From Carettochelys insculpta (lineage: Eukaryota > Chordata > Testudines > Carettochelyidae): 64,000 nucleotides of DNA. Made by a program: the position numbers and the translations under genes. Below the pieces are notes generated by a model. That model did no database searches. It saw nothing but the letters and a program-made list of their open reading frames with translations, and was not told the origin of the DNA. The stretch is taken from the NCBI RefSeq assembly GCF_033958435.1, contig NC_134161.1:13392001-13456000 (forward strand), read 5' to 3'. This document shows positions 22,071-33,602 of this stretch, in pieces. Position 1 is the stretch's first letter, and each line of letters starts with the position of its first letter.

Positions 22071-22479
22071 TCCCTGGGTCCAGCTCCCCAGATGCCAGCA
22101 TATACTGTAGGCAGTTGCCTGACTTCTCAAACCTACAGAGAATTGCAATCACAACAGCAAACTCCAATAACTCTACTGACTTCTCACTCATTTCAGCATG
22201 CAGTTTAAAACTGTGCAATTTTTGTTAACATTTTCTGGAGACTTGATACTGTCAACCTCATAGACCTTGTCCCTCTTCTTGTCCAGCACTTGGCTCCTGA
22301 TCTTTCCAAAAATCTCATCAGGACTGGTTCGAATACCAAGGCATAAAGTCTATCAGAACAGAACAGGTAATGCTAGCGGGGAAGCAGCACTATATGAGAA
22401 AGAAACCGTAGACTAAAATGAGGAAAAATCTTAAATGAATCAAACTGTATCAGAGAATCTCTATGGGTAGTAATTTGAT

Positions 22480-22985
22480 GCTCTGATAATAAGAATATAG
22501 CAGTAGGGACATATTACCAACTACCTTACCTGGATGGTGATAATGACTGCAAAATGGTCAGGGAGATTCCAGAGGCTATTAAAATAAAAAAGCTCAGTAA
22601 TAATGGGAGATTTCAACTATCCCCATATTAACTGGGTACATGTCACCTCAGGATGGGATGCAGAGAGTAATTTTCTTGACACCTCCAATGACTGTTTCTT
22701 GGGGCAGTGGTCCAGGAACCCACAAAAGGAAACACAACTCTTGATTTAGTCCTAAGCATAGGATCTTGTTCAAGAGGCGACTATAGCTGGACCACTTGGT
22801 AACAGTAGCCATAATAAAATTAAAATTTAACATCCCTGTGGCACAAAATATACCACAGCAGTCCAACACTATAGCATTTAATTTCAGAAAGGGGAGCTCC
22901 ACCAAAATGAGGTTAAACAGAAAGTGAAATCCTCTCAAACTGCATGGAAACTTTTTAAAGACATTGTTTCCGTTAAGGAGAGAAA
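22480..22985 (+). mobile_element. CR1 LINE, internal ORF2 fragment (endonuclease region)
   Basis: AATAATGGGAGATTTCAACT translates to GDFNYPHINW, the CR1 endonuclease motif. Decayed sequence downstream (GNTTL.DLVLS-like, broken by stops) agrees. It is a dead internal fragment. Confidence 0.75.
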
Positions 22986-23583
22986 CTGATTATACAGCTC
23001 AGATACATTCTTCAGTTCAATCCAAAGTGTTGTGTCCCTGATTATAGTAGAAATATAATTTAAAAAAAAAAACAGCAGTTTCTTTGCTATTTCCAAGTTT
23101 CCTCCTCTTGTCAGTTCTGCGCCCAAGACGCAGTCTCTCTTCTCCTTCCCAGGGTCACAGATTATACCTCTGGCTGGCTGCTGGCTGCCTCTCACACACA
23201 CAGCTTGTCAAAACAGTCTTCTAGCCCCTGCATTCATAACCCAGTACCAGGGAAATCCTCTTACTCTCCCAGGGTTATTTTTTTAATCAGGCCTTACCAT
23301 GCAGCCTATTGCCTTGGCCAGTAGTTTCTATAATTGTCAGTTATCTCACTTCATAAAGAAACATGTAATTGCTCCTTTTATTCAGCTGGAAAGAAGGGTG
23401 TTTAGCACACCCATCACTTTATCAGGGTCTCAGATTGTCTATAGATCGAATACCAGCTCGATGGCCTCCACTAACAGCTTCCACCCTATTAGCATCTTCT
23501 GACCTCCCAAACAACACTGTTTCCATTTTTTTCATGGAAGCAAAGGAAAATGAATTCTTTCATCTCATTATGAGGAGATTCAG

Positions 23584-23820
23584 GGTATGGCTACACGAGA
23601 GAATTTACAGTGCAAGCAGCTGCAATGATAGCTGCACCACTCTAAACTCTTTAATGTAGACTCCCTAAGCTTTTCTGTCAGCTTATAACTACCATAAGCT
23701 GCACAAGAGAAACTCTTTCACTGACATAGCTCTGTCCACACTGGCGCTTATGTTGGTGTAATGTTGCTGGATTTATGCAATGTAAGCTATACCAACATAA
23801 ACTGTAGTCCAGACATATCT
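23584..23820. mobile_element. Inverted-repeat DNA transposon, family A
   Basis: GGTATGGCTACACGAGAGAA at the left and ACTGTAGTCCAGACATATC at the right, with the body CATAGCTCTGTCCACACTGG and GCTTATGTTGGTGTAAT shared with other family A copies. Confidence 0.65.
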
Positions 23821-23954
23821 TAGATTCAAGTCACTTAGATAGAAACTGTGCCTGGGAAGTAGCATTATTCTCCAAGGAACAGCTGGGCTCAATATGTTTT
23901 GGTGCTTCTTCCATGGAGATTTTTGATATGGGTGTTCCTGAAGTGGGCACACAC

Positions 23955-24222
23955 GGGCTACATCTACACTAGACACATCTGTCTATAGAAGTTACTGTCA
24001 GAAGAGATGTTCCGACAAATCTTCTATCAACCGATCGTGTTTACACATAAAAGCGGATCAATCTTTTCATCCGCTCTTCTCAACAAAAGGACCCCGGAGC
24101 ATCTACACAGCTTTTTTATTGGTAGTTTCTGTCGACAAAACATATTTTGTTTGTAGATGCTCCATGAGTTTTGTTTACAAAACCCCAGTTTTATCTACAA
24201 AACTCTCTAGTGTGGACATAGC
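23955..24222. mobile_element. Inverted-repeat DNA transposon, family B
   Basis: Ends GGGCTACATCTACACTAGA and CTCTAGTGTGGACATAGC. The interior has TCTGTCGACAAAAC, TCTCAACAAAAGGACC and GGAGCATCTACACAGC. Relatives are at 25382, 33603, 46468 and 56848. Non-coding. Confidence 0.75.
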
Positions 24223-25381
24223 ACAATACAAGGGTGCTGTCTCTTTACATTCCAGATGTGAAGGAAAGGACACCTTTCTTCAACAATGAAAATATGCAGA
24301 AAACTCCGACAAATCATGCAAAGGACAGATTCTGCAGCAGGACCCTTGAAGTTCAGGCAGTACCTCTTCTGAGCCCAACTAGTGAGATCCCAGAGAGAAA
24401 CCAACATCAAGGGGTTTTCGAGCATTGTTGGTTGTTGTCCTTGTACTCAAGAGGATAAGCCTGGGAGAAAACTGGAACTATGCAAATATAACTATCCACC
24501 TCTCAGCTCAGAAAGTCATAAAGCCATGACAATATCTCAAATGAGAATCCCTTTGCAATACCCATGCATAAAAGGGCTGGTTTGATCTACTTCATAGTAC
24601 AAAAGACGCCTGAATGCTAACGAAGGTTCCCTGCAGCAAAAACAGCAATGCCTATTAGCTGAGTGCAAGATCATCATGTAAAGTGGGTTTCATACTAAAT
24701 TACGCTGTGTACTGCCATCCAGCTTTTAATATCAGAATGGTTTATTATGTGTCTGCAAAAAGCTGTATTCTACATTTAATTATCCCAGCACACATGTGAG
24801 GTAAGTGATTTTCTGAGAGCCTTTGGAAGAGTCTGCTCTCACAGCAGTAAGAAGATTGGGAAGTGCAATATGTTTAACCTCATTGACTACTGAGTCACGG
24901 CTGCTGTCTTTTTTCTGAATTCTCATTCATCAAACACACACATTATTTCCAGGAACTCTGGCTTCACTGCTTTTTGGTTCGATATAAGTAATCAGGTAAT
25001 GTATGGCCACATGATTTATATTTCACTGGTGGAATAGAGATGGAAATCACACACAATGCTAGGATAGAAAAGTCTGTTTATTTCCATGAGCAGAGTAACG
25101 GTTGCAATTTATTTAACCATATCAGAGAGAGAATAGTTTAGCCAAACAAATCTTTACTCAGATTGTGTGGAATGGATATACCTAGGTTCTTATATCACAT
25201 CCATTGTCACATTATCTGATCATCTAAAAGCACATATTCCTAGTTTCCCAGTTTATTGGATTTAGCTGCTAAAATCTATTTAATTTTACTAAATATAACA
25301 GAGATTCAAGCACTCTGAATGAATCCCAAGACTAACATTCTGATGATAATGGAAATCATTCAAAAAGCAGATCATACCAAA

Positions 25382-25750
25382 TGCTACATCTAAACAAGAA
25401 GCCTCTATCGACACAAGCCACCGTAGGAAGGGATTTCCCATCAAAACTTCTGTCAACAGATTGAGTCTACATATAAAAGCAATCCACTTTGTCCATAGAG
25501 AGCAGCCGGACTACCCAGCCCTCTCTCAACAAAATGGATGACTGGAAACTCTGAAGACAGAGCTTCCTAATGAACCAGAAGCTCTGTCTGTCAACAGGGT
25601 TCTGGAGCATCTACACAGCTGTTTTGTTGACAGAACAGTATCAAGAGAGTCATTATACTTGAAAAGGGACAGGTTTTGCATGTACACACGCCAAGGTTTT
25701 TCCCAACAAAAGCCCAGTTTTGCTGGGAAAAGCCTCTTGTGCATACTTAA
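25382..25750. mobile_element. Inverted-repeat DNA transposon, family B (opposite orientation to 56848 copy)
   Basis: The left end GCTACATCTAAACAAGAAGC and the right end GGGAAAAGCCTCTTGTGCAT are the reverse complements of the right and left ends of the copy at 56848-57252. The body includes TCTGTCAACAGG and GAGCATCTACACAGC. Confidence 0.75.
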
Positions 25751-26644
25751 CTATATTGTATCTGACCATGGGCTGCAGATTGTAACAGGAATATTCCATC
25801 CAGAGAAACGTGATTGCTTTTACAAATTGCTCTTTCTTTAAAGAAAGAGTCCTAGTCTTTTTGACTGGACTCTGACTTCATAAAGCTCCTATCTATATTT
25901 GTATCCTCCTTTCATCCTTCACCTTCTCTCACCAGCTACACATCAACTTGTCCTTCTCCCATTCTTAGTTTACTGATCTTTATGTTGCCCACTAAATTTG
26001 GTACAATCTCCTTCACAACTTCATTCTTCACCAAGATTTCTTGCTTTAATTTCAGTAAGTTACTGCTTTACTTTCTGGCATTAAGACTGACCTCCCACAC
26101 CTCAAACTACCCAGACTTAGAGCACACCTACATACACAGTGCAGCAGCAGTGTGTCTGGTGAAGATGCTCTATTCCAGGGCTTTCAAGCTGCATGTGACT
26201 CTTTGAGAAATTACATGGTGCTCCTGCTTGGAATCACGTGTCACAAGTGCCATCTGCTGCTTTGCATATGTGCCCCACCACTTGGTGGCAAAAGTGCATG
26301 GCAGCAGCAAAGGCGGCTCTGGTGAGTTGCCAGAACTAAGTTTGAGCAGAGGACAGGGGGTGCCTGGCTCTGGGGGAGGACACTGAGTTAGAGCAGGAGG
26401 ATGAGGGTGCCTGGCTCTGGGGGAGGCAGAGGGCATTGAGCCACACATCAGATATTTATTTTCATCTATCTATATAGATAGATAAACAAATGTATAATGT
26501 GTGGCTCTTTGCACTCTATCCCTGGCTCTTCATCCCTAACCGGGTGGCTACCCGTACTCTATTCTGACAGAAAAGAGGTCTCCCATTGGTACAATGAAAC
26601 CACCTCCGCAAGCAGCAGAAGCCAGATTGGCAGGAGAAGCTCGC

Positions 26645-26775
26645 CCAGTGACATAGAACTGTCCAAACTGGCACTTATGTAGGTGTAACTTATGTCACTC
26701 CTGGGAGGGGTTTCTTCACATCCCTGAGCAACTTCAGTTCTGCTGACATAAGCTGCAATGTAGACATATCCTTAG
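26645..26775. mobile_element. Family A element, 3' half
   Basis: CAGTGACATAGAACTGTCCA, then GTAGGTGTAACTTATGTCAC and CTGCAATGTAGACATATCC match the right half of the other family A copies. Confidence 0.6.
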
Positions 26776-27165
26776 ATCTGTGATGGACAATCTAACCTAG
26801 CAAGTGGGCCACATGAGTGGCCTTCCTTCATCTCAGTGGTGTGCAAGACTGCCAGAAGCAAGACGGTCTCCTGGGATAAGGTAGCTTGGCTAATTGCCCG
26901 GGCAGGGTGTGCCAAATGAACTGTAGCAGCATGCTGATTTGGTGCAGAGTGCAAGGCTCTCACAGGCAATGCTGTGTGCAATCAGCACACACCTCACTTC
27001 ACACGTCCCTGCTTTATGTGCATGTCATGTTAGTAATACTGGTAGGAAAAACAGCAGGCAGGAAAACCACTGGAAACTGGCCACAGTAAACACAATGGCT
27101 CATAGGTCACACATGGAACCCCAATGGGCACATGCCATAGGTGGTCCACCACTGCCTTAGAGTCT
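26776..27165. mobile_element. hAT-like repeat (probable)
   Basis: Starts TCTGTGATGGACAATCTAAC and ends GGTGGTCCACCACTGC, consistent with decayed hAT termini. The interior carries GTGGGCCACATGAGTGGCC, a sequence style seen in such elements. No transposase. Confidence 0.4.
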
Positions 27166-28039
27166 AAGCAATTTGAGCCAGGCGTCTTGCCTGTTAAACT
27201 GTTCAGGAAAGCAGTTTATCCCTTCAATGATATACTGTACAAGCAGTATATATAGCTGTAAATCAAAGCTACCTAGTGGAAAAAAACCAGAGGCCTCAGA
27301 AGTTTTAACACAAAGCAAAGTAAGGGCTTTTGATAAAGTACATGTGCCAGAAGCTGACACATGCAGAACATCCAGGTACTGAGCATTCTTATATTTCCAC
27401 AGAAGAAAGGTGACAAAACGTATCAATACTGCAATAATGCTCAGTTTTGCCCCCAACCTACATTTGTCATTTGGTTCCTCCTCTTGTTCACCACTCTCAT
27501 CGCAAAGTTATCTCCTAATTGCTCAGATTCTGTATTTCTTTGTCCTTTTCTGTGGTAGTGTTTCTACCTTTTTTTGCTAACTCTCTAGATTAAAGCATCC
27601 AGCCATTTTAAACTTCTCATACAATCTGTGAGACAAAAGCTGGCTCTGTGAATGCCCGACATCAAATAGTCCATATATTGAGATATATTGGTATTCACAC
27701 ACCCCGAATAAAAGGGATTTCAGCATATTAGCATTCCGTGAGCGAGCAAGTAAGGATCATCCCCAGCAAAAACGAGCAGAGTCTCCATACTGCTGGGATG
27801 GGTAGTGCAAAGTCGCCCCTTCATGCCACAAGATGTTTAGGATGGTTATTACTGTTCCCTTTACCCTAAAGTCACATCTGGGTTCTGCAAAGCTTGCTGC
27901 ACTGCAACTCCTTGATACGGGACAGTACCATCTGTTCCCCTGAGCTGCACTGGAGCCGCAGCAGTGCTCCCAAGGTATCCGCCACTACCTGGCTTCTGCC
28001 CTCAATCTGCACCTGAGCAACCTTCCTAAGCCTCCAGCT
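27166..28039. other. PRDM10 intron 1 next to the CpG island
   Basis: No recognised repeat. 27872-28030 on the minus strand is unusually open in two frames and ends with a donor-like TTTAGG|GTAAAG near 27865, but no product was recognised (see findings). Confidence 0.4.
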
Positions 28040-28194
28040 GGGCATGTGGGGTGGACCCACCGGGGCAAGGTCCCAGAGCGGGGTGGAGTGGGGTGCACTG
28101 GGCAGAAAAACAGCCCCACCGACAAAATAGGGCTCTAGCAGCCCAATGGGCTCCGCCGCGCCCAGTCAGAGAAGGGGGACAAGCCCCATCCCAG

Positions 28195-28207
28195 CCAATC
28201 AGATTGG
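28195..28207. promoter_or_regulatory. Palindromic CCAAT pair
   Basis: CCAATCAGATTGG: a CCAAT box and an inverted one on the same 13 bp, the NF-Y motif in both orientations. Confidence 0.65.
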
Positions 28208-28978
28208 GGGTCACCTCCCCCCGCGCTGGAGCGTAACGGTCTCCCCAACATACACACAAAAGCACCCCTCCGCACCAGCCAATCAGGGGAGGGGGCGCTA
28301 TCTCCCCTCGAGCCAAAGGGAGAAAGGGGTGCGGAGCTCCGGGCCAATCACAAGGGGAACCGCGCCACAGCGCGTACATGCTACTGTCCCCCGACAAAGC
28401 GTGAGGCGCAACAGCCCCCGACCCCGGCTGGCACCCAACGGTCACTCAGCCCCAACCACTCTGGGGCTGGGAGGGGGGAAAAGGCAGCCAGACTGCGCCG
28501 TAAAGCCTAGGAGAGGAAGATGACTGAGGCCGAGGAGAGTGGGAACGATCCAATCACGGGGTCGGGAAGAAGGAAGGGCCACAAAGGGGGGCAAAATACC
28601 CAGCCTGCTGCGGGGGGGTAAGATGGCTCCCGCACCCCCCCATCAATGAGGTGCCGGGGTCCGGACTGTACCATCCAAGAGGGGGGGAGGCGGGAGGGGG
28701 CAGCCCGCTACCCACCCCCGTCCGGGGCGGGTGGGGGATCCCAATCGGGAAGGGGGGGGGAAGTGGAATGTACCTCTCCTGAGGGAGGGGGAGAATGACA
28801 AAGCCCTACCGCCACCCCCACCCGCAGGAGCGAACGGTTTGTCCCAGCCCCAGTGCTAAGGAGCCGCCGGCTCCGGCGCCATCTTGGGTGCGACTAAAAC
28901 AACAAGTCCCAAACCCCTGGCAGGTCTCTGCGATGCCCCTGGGCCGGACTCCCTTCCCGGACCGTCCCATCGCGTTAC

Positions 28979-29110
28979 CTGAGGGGGTCCCGTGCGGGTG
29001 CCGCGCCCCGACCGCCGCCGCAGGCCCTGCCGTCGCCCCAAACCCCCCCACCTGTCCTCACCTCACAATGGTAGCTGCAGAGCAGGAGGGGGGGCGGCCG
29101 CCCAAATTCA
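28979..29110 (-). other. PRDM10: Candidate non-coding exon 1 of PRDM10
   Basis: The minus-strand sequence ending CCCCTCAG|GTAACGCG at 28979 is a near-ideal donor. A second good donor, GAG|GTGAGG, is at 29062. The exon would be untranslated because the first PRDM10-like ATG is in the next exon. The 5' end is a guess from the CCAAT box at 29154-29158, 40-100 bp upstream. Confidence 0.4.
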
Positions 29111-29331
29111 TTACCATAATCTGCCTGGCAACAGCTACCGCTACTGTATGCTGATTGGCCAGGAGTCACTAGCTAACGGGGACCGGGCAAAGGCCACCCC
29201 CCCCCAAAATAAAAAGCACAAGGCAGCCGGGGCACGGGGGGAGAAGTAGAACAAAGCCCCCCCACACCTCCACAAAAAGGGGAGAAGGCCCTCCAGGGCC
29301 TCCGCCCTCCACCGCCAGCGAGCAGTACGCA

Positions 29332-29387
29332 CCAATCACAGCGCTGCTCTCATCCAAGCGCAGCTCCGCCGGGGCATGCTCGCCAAT
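29332..29387 (+). promoter_or_regulatory. Two CCAAT boxes, CCAATCACAGCG, 51 bp apart
   Basis: CCAATCACAGCG occurs at 29332 and again at 29383, an exact 12-bp repeat upstream of the inferred PRDM10 start. It is an NF-Y type site. Confidence 0.65.
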
Positions 29388-29460
29388 CACAGCGTGTCTC
29401 TCAGTGCTGGGCTCCGCCCTCCTGCTGTAGGAGGAGGTGAAGGGAGACGAGCACTGCCCC

Positions 29461-31127
29461 CTGTTGGGAGGCCGGGTTGCAGGGAAGCCCAGCAGCGCCC
29501 TCTGCTGGTAGGGTGAATGAGCCAAGGGAAAGGGGGAGCTAGTATATATGTGTATATATTGTATATGTTTGGACGGTAGGGGAGACAGGGAGAGAGCAGG
29601 GCGTGGCTGGAACTCAGAAGTCTTGACACCCAGCCCCTCATGCCAAGGCTCTCTTTTCTAGGCCCCATACTTCTGAACTCAGGCAGTCCACCACCCTCCA
29701 GGTAAACTGAGTTCAGTATCATTTGCTGTACGTGTGCATATCTGGGATGGGGCCTTCTATCATGTGTCTCCATCTACTATGCCCACCTCAATTTCTTGTG
29801 AGAGGGGACTTCTGTCCTGTTACACTGGTCTACATTTCCATCCCTCTCCATTGCACAGTGGGTGGAGCCCTGTCCCCCTGAGAGGTGGCGGCCTTTTGGA
29901 GTCAAATGCATCCTTGTGCTTGCATAGCACATAACAGGGTTTTGGACTCTTTGAGGGGAAGGATACTATATATTTAGTTACAGACATAAGAATAGACCTA
30001 AGAAAGCACTGGTGCAGATGCTGTAGGGATTCTTTAGGGCAGAAGGAGCTAGATGACATAATTTATCCTTTCATCCTCACTGTATGATTTGGTAGGGGAA
30101 AAGTAAATTTAAAATCAGATCTAAACTCATTTTTTGTTAAAAAGGGTTGGTTGTCTTTTTGATGGTTTTTGTTTGTTTGTTTTGTGGATTTGCAGGACAA
30201 TCACTTGGTTTCTGTTGTGTAATAAAAGAATGGATCCTGGTCCATTTACACTTTGTATGTTTGTAAGGCATGTTCAGCACAGATGTGAATTTCACATAAA
30301 ATGCTTCACAGCATATTTAGAAAACCTAAATACAAGAATATCTAGCCTAACTGAAAAGGGTGTTTTCTTAAATAAAAATAAAAATTAACACTATCTGCAG
30401 TTTACCAAGATTCTTTGGGAAAGAACATTTGCAAATTATAAAAGAAACAGAATAGGTTTAGTAGGAATAACTTCAGTAGACAAATAAATGCATATTCGTT
30501 CAATTGAGGTGATCCTGCCAGACAATTCGATGATAGCCTTATGTATTCTGGATACTTCTACATTGCTTGCCTCATTTACTTCTTCTTTCTGTTCATCTGT
30601 TATATAATAAGATTGAGTTTTAAATATCCTTTAAAATAAATCAAGGATAATAATTGACATAATTCAGAAACTTGACCTATCTATCTCATATTCCAGTCTC
30701 TCTGGAGGTTACCACCATTCTTTTTAGACAGGGGTAGGAGGAGGGAGACTTTGAATTGGTATGTGACACAGAAAAATATTTTTTGCTAATTACTTTTATG
30801 TTTGTTTATTACATACCCAGAGTTATTCTATTTAGCAAGTTCTTTTTAAAAAATACTTCATAGCAGCTTCTCATACTATTCCAAATTGCTTTACAAATAC
30901 AGTGCCACTGAGAGGCAGCCACCTCCTGTGAGCAGTTGTTTTCTCTGTGGAGTATGGCAGGTAAGTATGGAATATGACAGAGCAGGGCAGTGGAGCTAGG
31001 GGAAATTCTGATCAAGGACACAAACCCAAAGCACAATTTTTACAAAAAGTGCCACAGAAATGCAATATCTTGGACAAGCAGACTATATCCACATCAGACA
31101 CAAATTGATGTAGCAGAATCACAGACA
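29461..31127. other. Intergenic DNA, no gene recognised
   Basis: 29540-29570 is a short TATATATGTGTATATATTGTA tract split by single bases. The remainder is AT-rich with no repeat or gene recognised. Confidence 0.5.
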
Positions 31128-31580
31128 GAAACACAGAATCATAGGGCTGGAAGGGACCTCAGGAGGTCATCTAGTCCAGCCCCCTGCTTCAAGCAGGATC
31201 AACCCCCACTAAGTCATCCCAGCCAGGACCTTGTCCAGCTGGGACTTAAAAACCTGGAAGGATGGAGAATCCACCACCTCTCTAGGCAATGCATTCCAAT
31301 GCTTCATCACCCTGCTGGTGAAGTAGTTTTTCCTAATATCTAACCTACACCTCTCCCTCTTCAACTTCAGGCCATTACTCCTTGTTCTGCCATCTGACAC
31401 CACTGAGAACAGTTTCTCACCCTCCTCTTTAGAGCTCCCCTTCAGTAAGTTGAAGGCTGCTATTAAATCACTCCTAAGTCTTCTCTTCTGTAAACTAAAC
31501 AAGCCCAAATCCCTCAGCCTACCGTCATAGGTCTTGTGCTCCAGACCCGTAATCATTTTTGTTGCCCTGATGGATTAATA
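31128..31580 (-). mobile_element. CR1 LINE, 3' end
   Basis: On the minus strand it encodes GLFSLQKRRLRSDLIAAFNL, RTRSNGLKLKRERCRLDIRK and MKHWNALPREVVDSPSFQVF. It then has the 3' tail ending CCTATGATTCTGTG. It is a 5'-truncated CR1, fairly intact over 450 bp. Confidence 0.95.
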
Positions 31581-32463
31581 GAACTGACTTTCAGGTGAGG
31601 ATTTGGTGTAGAACCTCTATTTGTAAGGTGTAACTGAAGTTGTCTCCTCAAATGTTGAACGTTTACTAGAGTATTTAAAATTATTCAAACTCAAAGGGGC
31701 ACTGTCAGTTAATTTCAAAATTGTATAATCATGTCTTAATGGTGTCAATAACTTCACCTGAGATGATAGTTTTAAGAATTGAAGACCATGCATTACTTGC
31801 ATGAGTACAGGAAGCACGATTTGGGTCTGTTTTGCTTTTGTCCACTGATAATGTGTGCTTGATTAGACAAAAGTCATAATATTATTTTCCTTTTTATTAT
31901 TTATTTATTTATTATTATTCATTTTTTTCCTCAATTTCATACTTTCACACTGAAATTACGCTGACATATTTGAGTGGAAAGCACCACAAGGGAACATTTA
32001 AGAACAAAGAAAACAGGTTCATTTTCCATTTTATTTTTACTTCATAGAACAATTTTAATCACATTTGTATCAGGCCTGTATGCAGGAATTTCTGTATATG
32101 GTGTGTATGTGTGTGTTTTTTGGTAAATGTGGACCACAGTATTTTTAAAATATAAAGTCAAAAGAGTCATGCAGTGAGTGTGCATAAGAGAGGTTAATAA
32201 AAAAAATTGAGTGGAAACAGTGTTGGTAAAATAATTTTGTTACAACATGCTAAAATTATATGCAGTAATAAAGGTTTTATAGAAATCACCTTATGGGATC
32301 TTATTGTAATAACACAAGTGAAAAACAATATTCCAAAATATTCCAGTCTTCATCTTAAGGCTATATATAAGCTAGTGGTATTGAAATAGATTTGTGGTAA
32401 CAGCAAACTTTTTTCAGGACAGTAAGTTTACAGCAGTGTGTTTCCTGTTGCTAGCAGCCAAGA
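31581..32463. other. Intergenic AT-rich DNA
   Basis: Includes a TTATTATTTATTTATTTATT-type tract at about 31890-31920. No gene was recognised. Confidence 0.5.
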
Positions 32464-32482
32464 GCATGCTGGGAAATGTAGT
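32464..32482 (-). promoter_or_regulatory. ZNF143-type SBS motif
   Basis: The minus strand reads ACTACATTTCCCAGCATGC, one base from the known composite ZNF143/THAP11 site ACTACAATTCCCAGCATGC. No gene start is recognised beside it; a repeat origin is possible. Confidence 0.55.
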
Positions 32483-32542
32483 CCCGTCCCTGCTCCAGGG
32501 TCAGCTCTCTAGGCAGGGAGCTGGCCAAGGAATTACAGCTCA

Positions 32543-32693
32543 CAAAACAAAAAGCAGTCAAGTAGCACTTTAAAGACTAGCAAAATAGTTTATTAGGTGA
32601 GCTTTCGTGGGACAGACCCACTTCTTCAGACCATAGCCAGACCAGAACAGACTCAATATTTAAGACACAGAGAACCAAAAACAGTAAGCAAGG
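32543..32693 (-). mobile_element. Penelope-like 3' end, short form (about 151 bp)
   Basis: Same sequence as the left arm of the 8482 fold-back but stopping exactly after GTAAGCAAGG, the same breakpoint as the copy at 54698-54850. It retains CTGAAGA, the GTGGG/CCCAC hairpin and GAAA on the minus strand. Confidence 0.88.
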
Positions 32694-33602
32694 CTCCCAG
32701 AGTGTCTCATGTTCCCACACCATGCCCTGCAGGCTCCCCCTGCACAGCGCAGTGGGGAAGGAAAGGGGAGAAACTAGACATGGTTGGGGTGGGGTACATT
32801 TGCACCTTTCACAAGTATAGCCCCACTGTGTATAGGCCTCTGTTTGTAAAGAAAACAAATAAACAAGAAAACAAGTATGCAAATCTGCATTTTAGGCCAA
32901 TGGTTCCTGATAGTGCCTTTTTAAGGTTCTGGACTGGAGAATAGGAGAGTTGTTACATTTGCGTAAATACGCATAAGCTACAGAGTTATATTTTCATGCA
33001 GACATGTCTTGGGTTATAACTTGACATATAAAATATGTGGTATTGGCTCCATTCTTTCCCTTCCTCTTGCATGGGCCACAATCCAAGGGTTATTTATGGT
33101 ATATGCTTTCCTTTTTAGCAGATGAGAACTATTGCGCCTAAGCACGCAGCACATCATATGATATAAAGTGCTGCCAAATAGAGAGAACCATGAGTCATCA
33201 ACTCTTGTGTTTGAAATCAGATGTAAAGCCTACATTTCCCTGCTTTTTGTTTCTGATGTTTTGATGGAGAGCCCATTTATCTCGTGTCCTCCTGTTGATA
33301 CACAGAGACCCCTTAAAGAAAGGCATTCTTTGTCAAACCAATGCATTTTTCTAGGCACCCAGCATAAACTACACTACTGTAACTGATTCTTGTTTGCCTT
33401 AATTATGTGGAACATTGGTGTAATCCTTGAGTCTGAGCTTTTCCACACGTCTTAGGTCTGCAAATCTATATAATTATTTATGCATTATCACATTAATATA
33501 CTGCTGTCTTAATAGTACTTCAGCTGAATTTCTCATCCATTCCCTCATCTTGTCCTCTTATCTATTTCAGTTCGCTTCCCTGTGGCCTCTGCAAATCTCT
33601 CA

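Larger units (their letters stand above)
1..29110 (-). other. PRDM10: PRDM10 gene span (5' part of the gene; 3' part outside window)
   Basis: PRDM10 is a nuclear PR/SET-domain zinc-finger transcription factor. Seven spliced coding exons in correct order and phase encode 368 residues matching the N-terminal third of vertebrate PRDM10. Deduced coding exons: 15248-15156, 12600-12436, 11547-11488, 8145-8026, 6923-6704, 6277-6036, 5111-4908. Phases join without a break. The next exon, which would finish the PR domain, and the zinc-finger exons are not seen in 1-4907 and must lie to the left. The transcription start is placed in the CpG island near 29060-29110 by inference from candidate donors at 29062 and 28979 and a CCAAT box at 29154. 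Repeats are confined to introns. Confidence 0.93.
28040..29460. promoter_or_regulatory. PRDM10: PRDM10 CpG island promoter
   Basis: About 1.4 kb of strongly GC- and CpG-rich DNA upstream of the PRDM10 coding exons, the only such block on that side of the gene. It holds nine CCAAT boxes on both strands, a YY1-like AAGATGGCGCC on the minus strand at 28875-28885 and an AAGATGGCT at 28620-28628. G-rich runs occur at 28681-28755. Candidate first-exon donors on the minus strand are at 28979 (CAG|GTAACG) and 29062 (GAG|GTGAGG). The start is probably near 29060-29110, below the CCAAT box at 29154. No TATA box is seen. Confidence 0.82.

Noticed and set aside
26462..26484. Small palindrome of TATCTATATAGATA type
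   Set aside because: Short AT-rich dyad of a kind expected by chance, with no neighbouring features.
28026..28445. 139-codon open frame in the CpG island
   Set aside because: Low-complexity GC-rich sequence with open frames on both strands; no recognisable protein.
29387..29773. 128-codon open frame at the edge of the PRDM10 island
   Set aside because: No homology recognised, no splice or start context, and overlapping CCAAT boxes point to promoter DNA.
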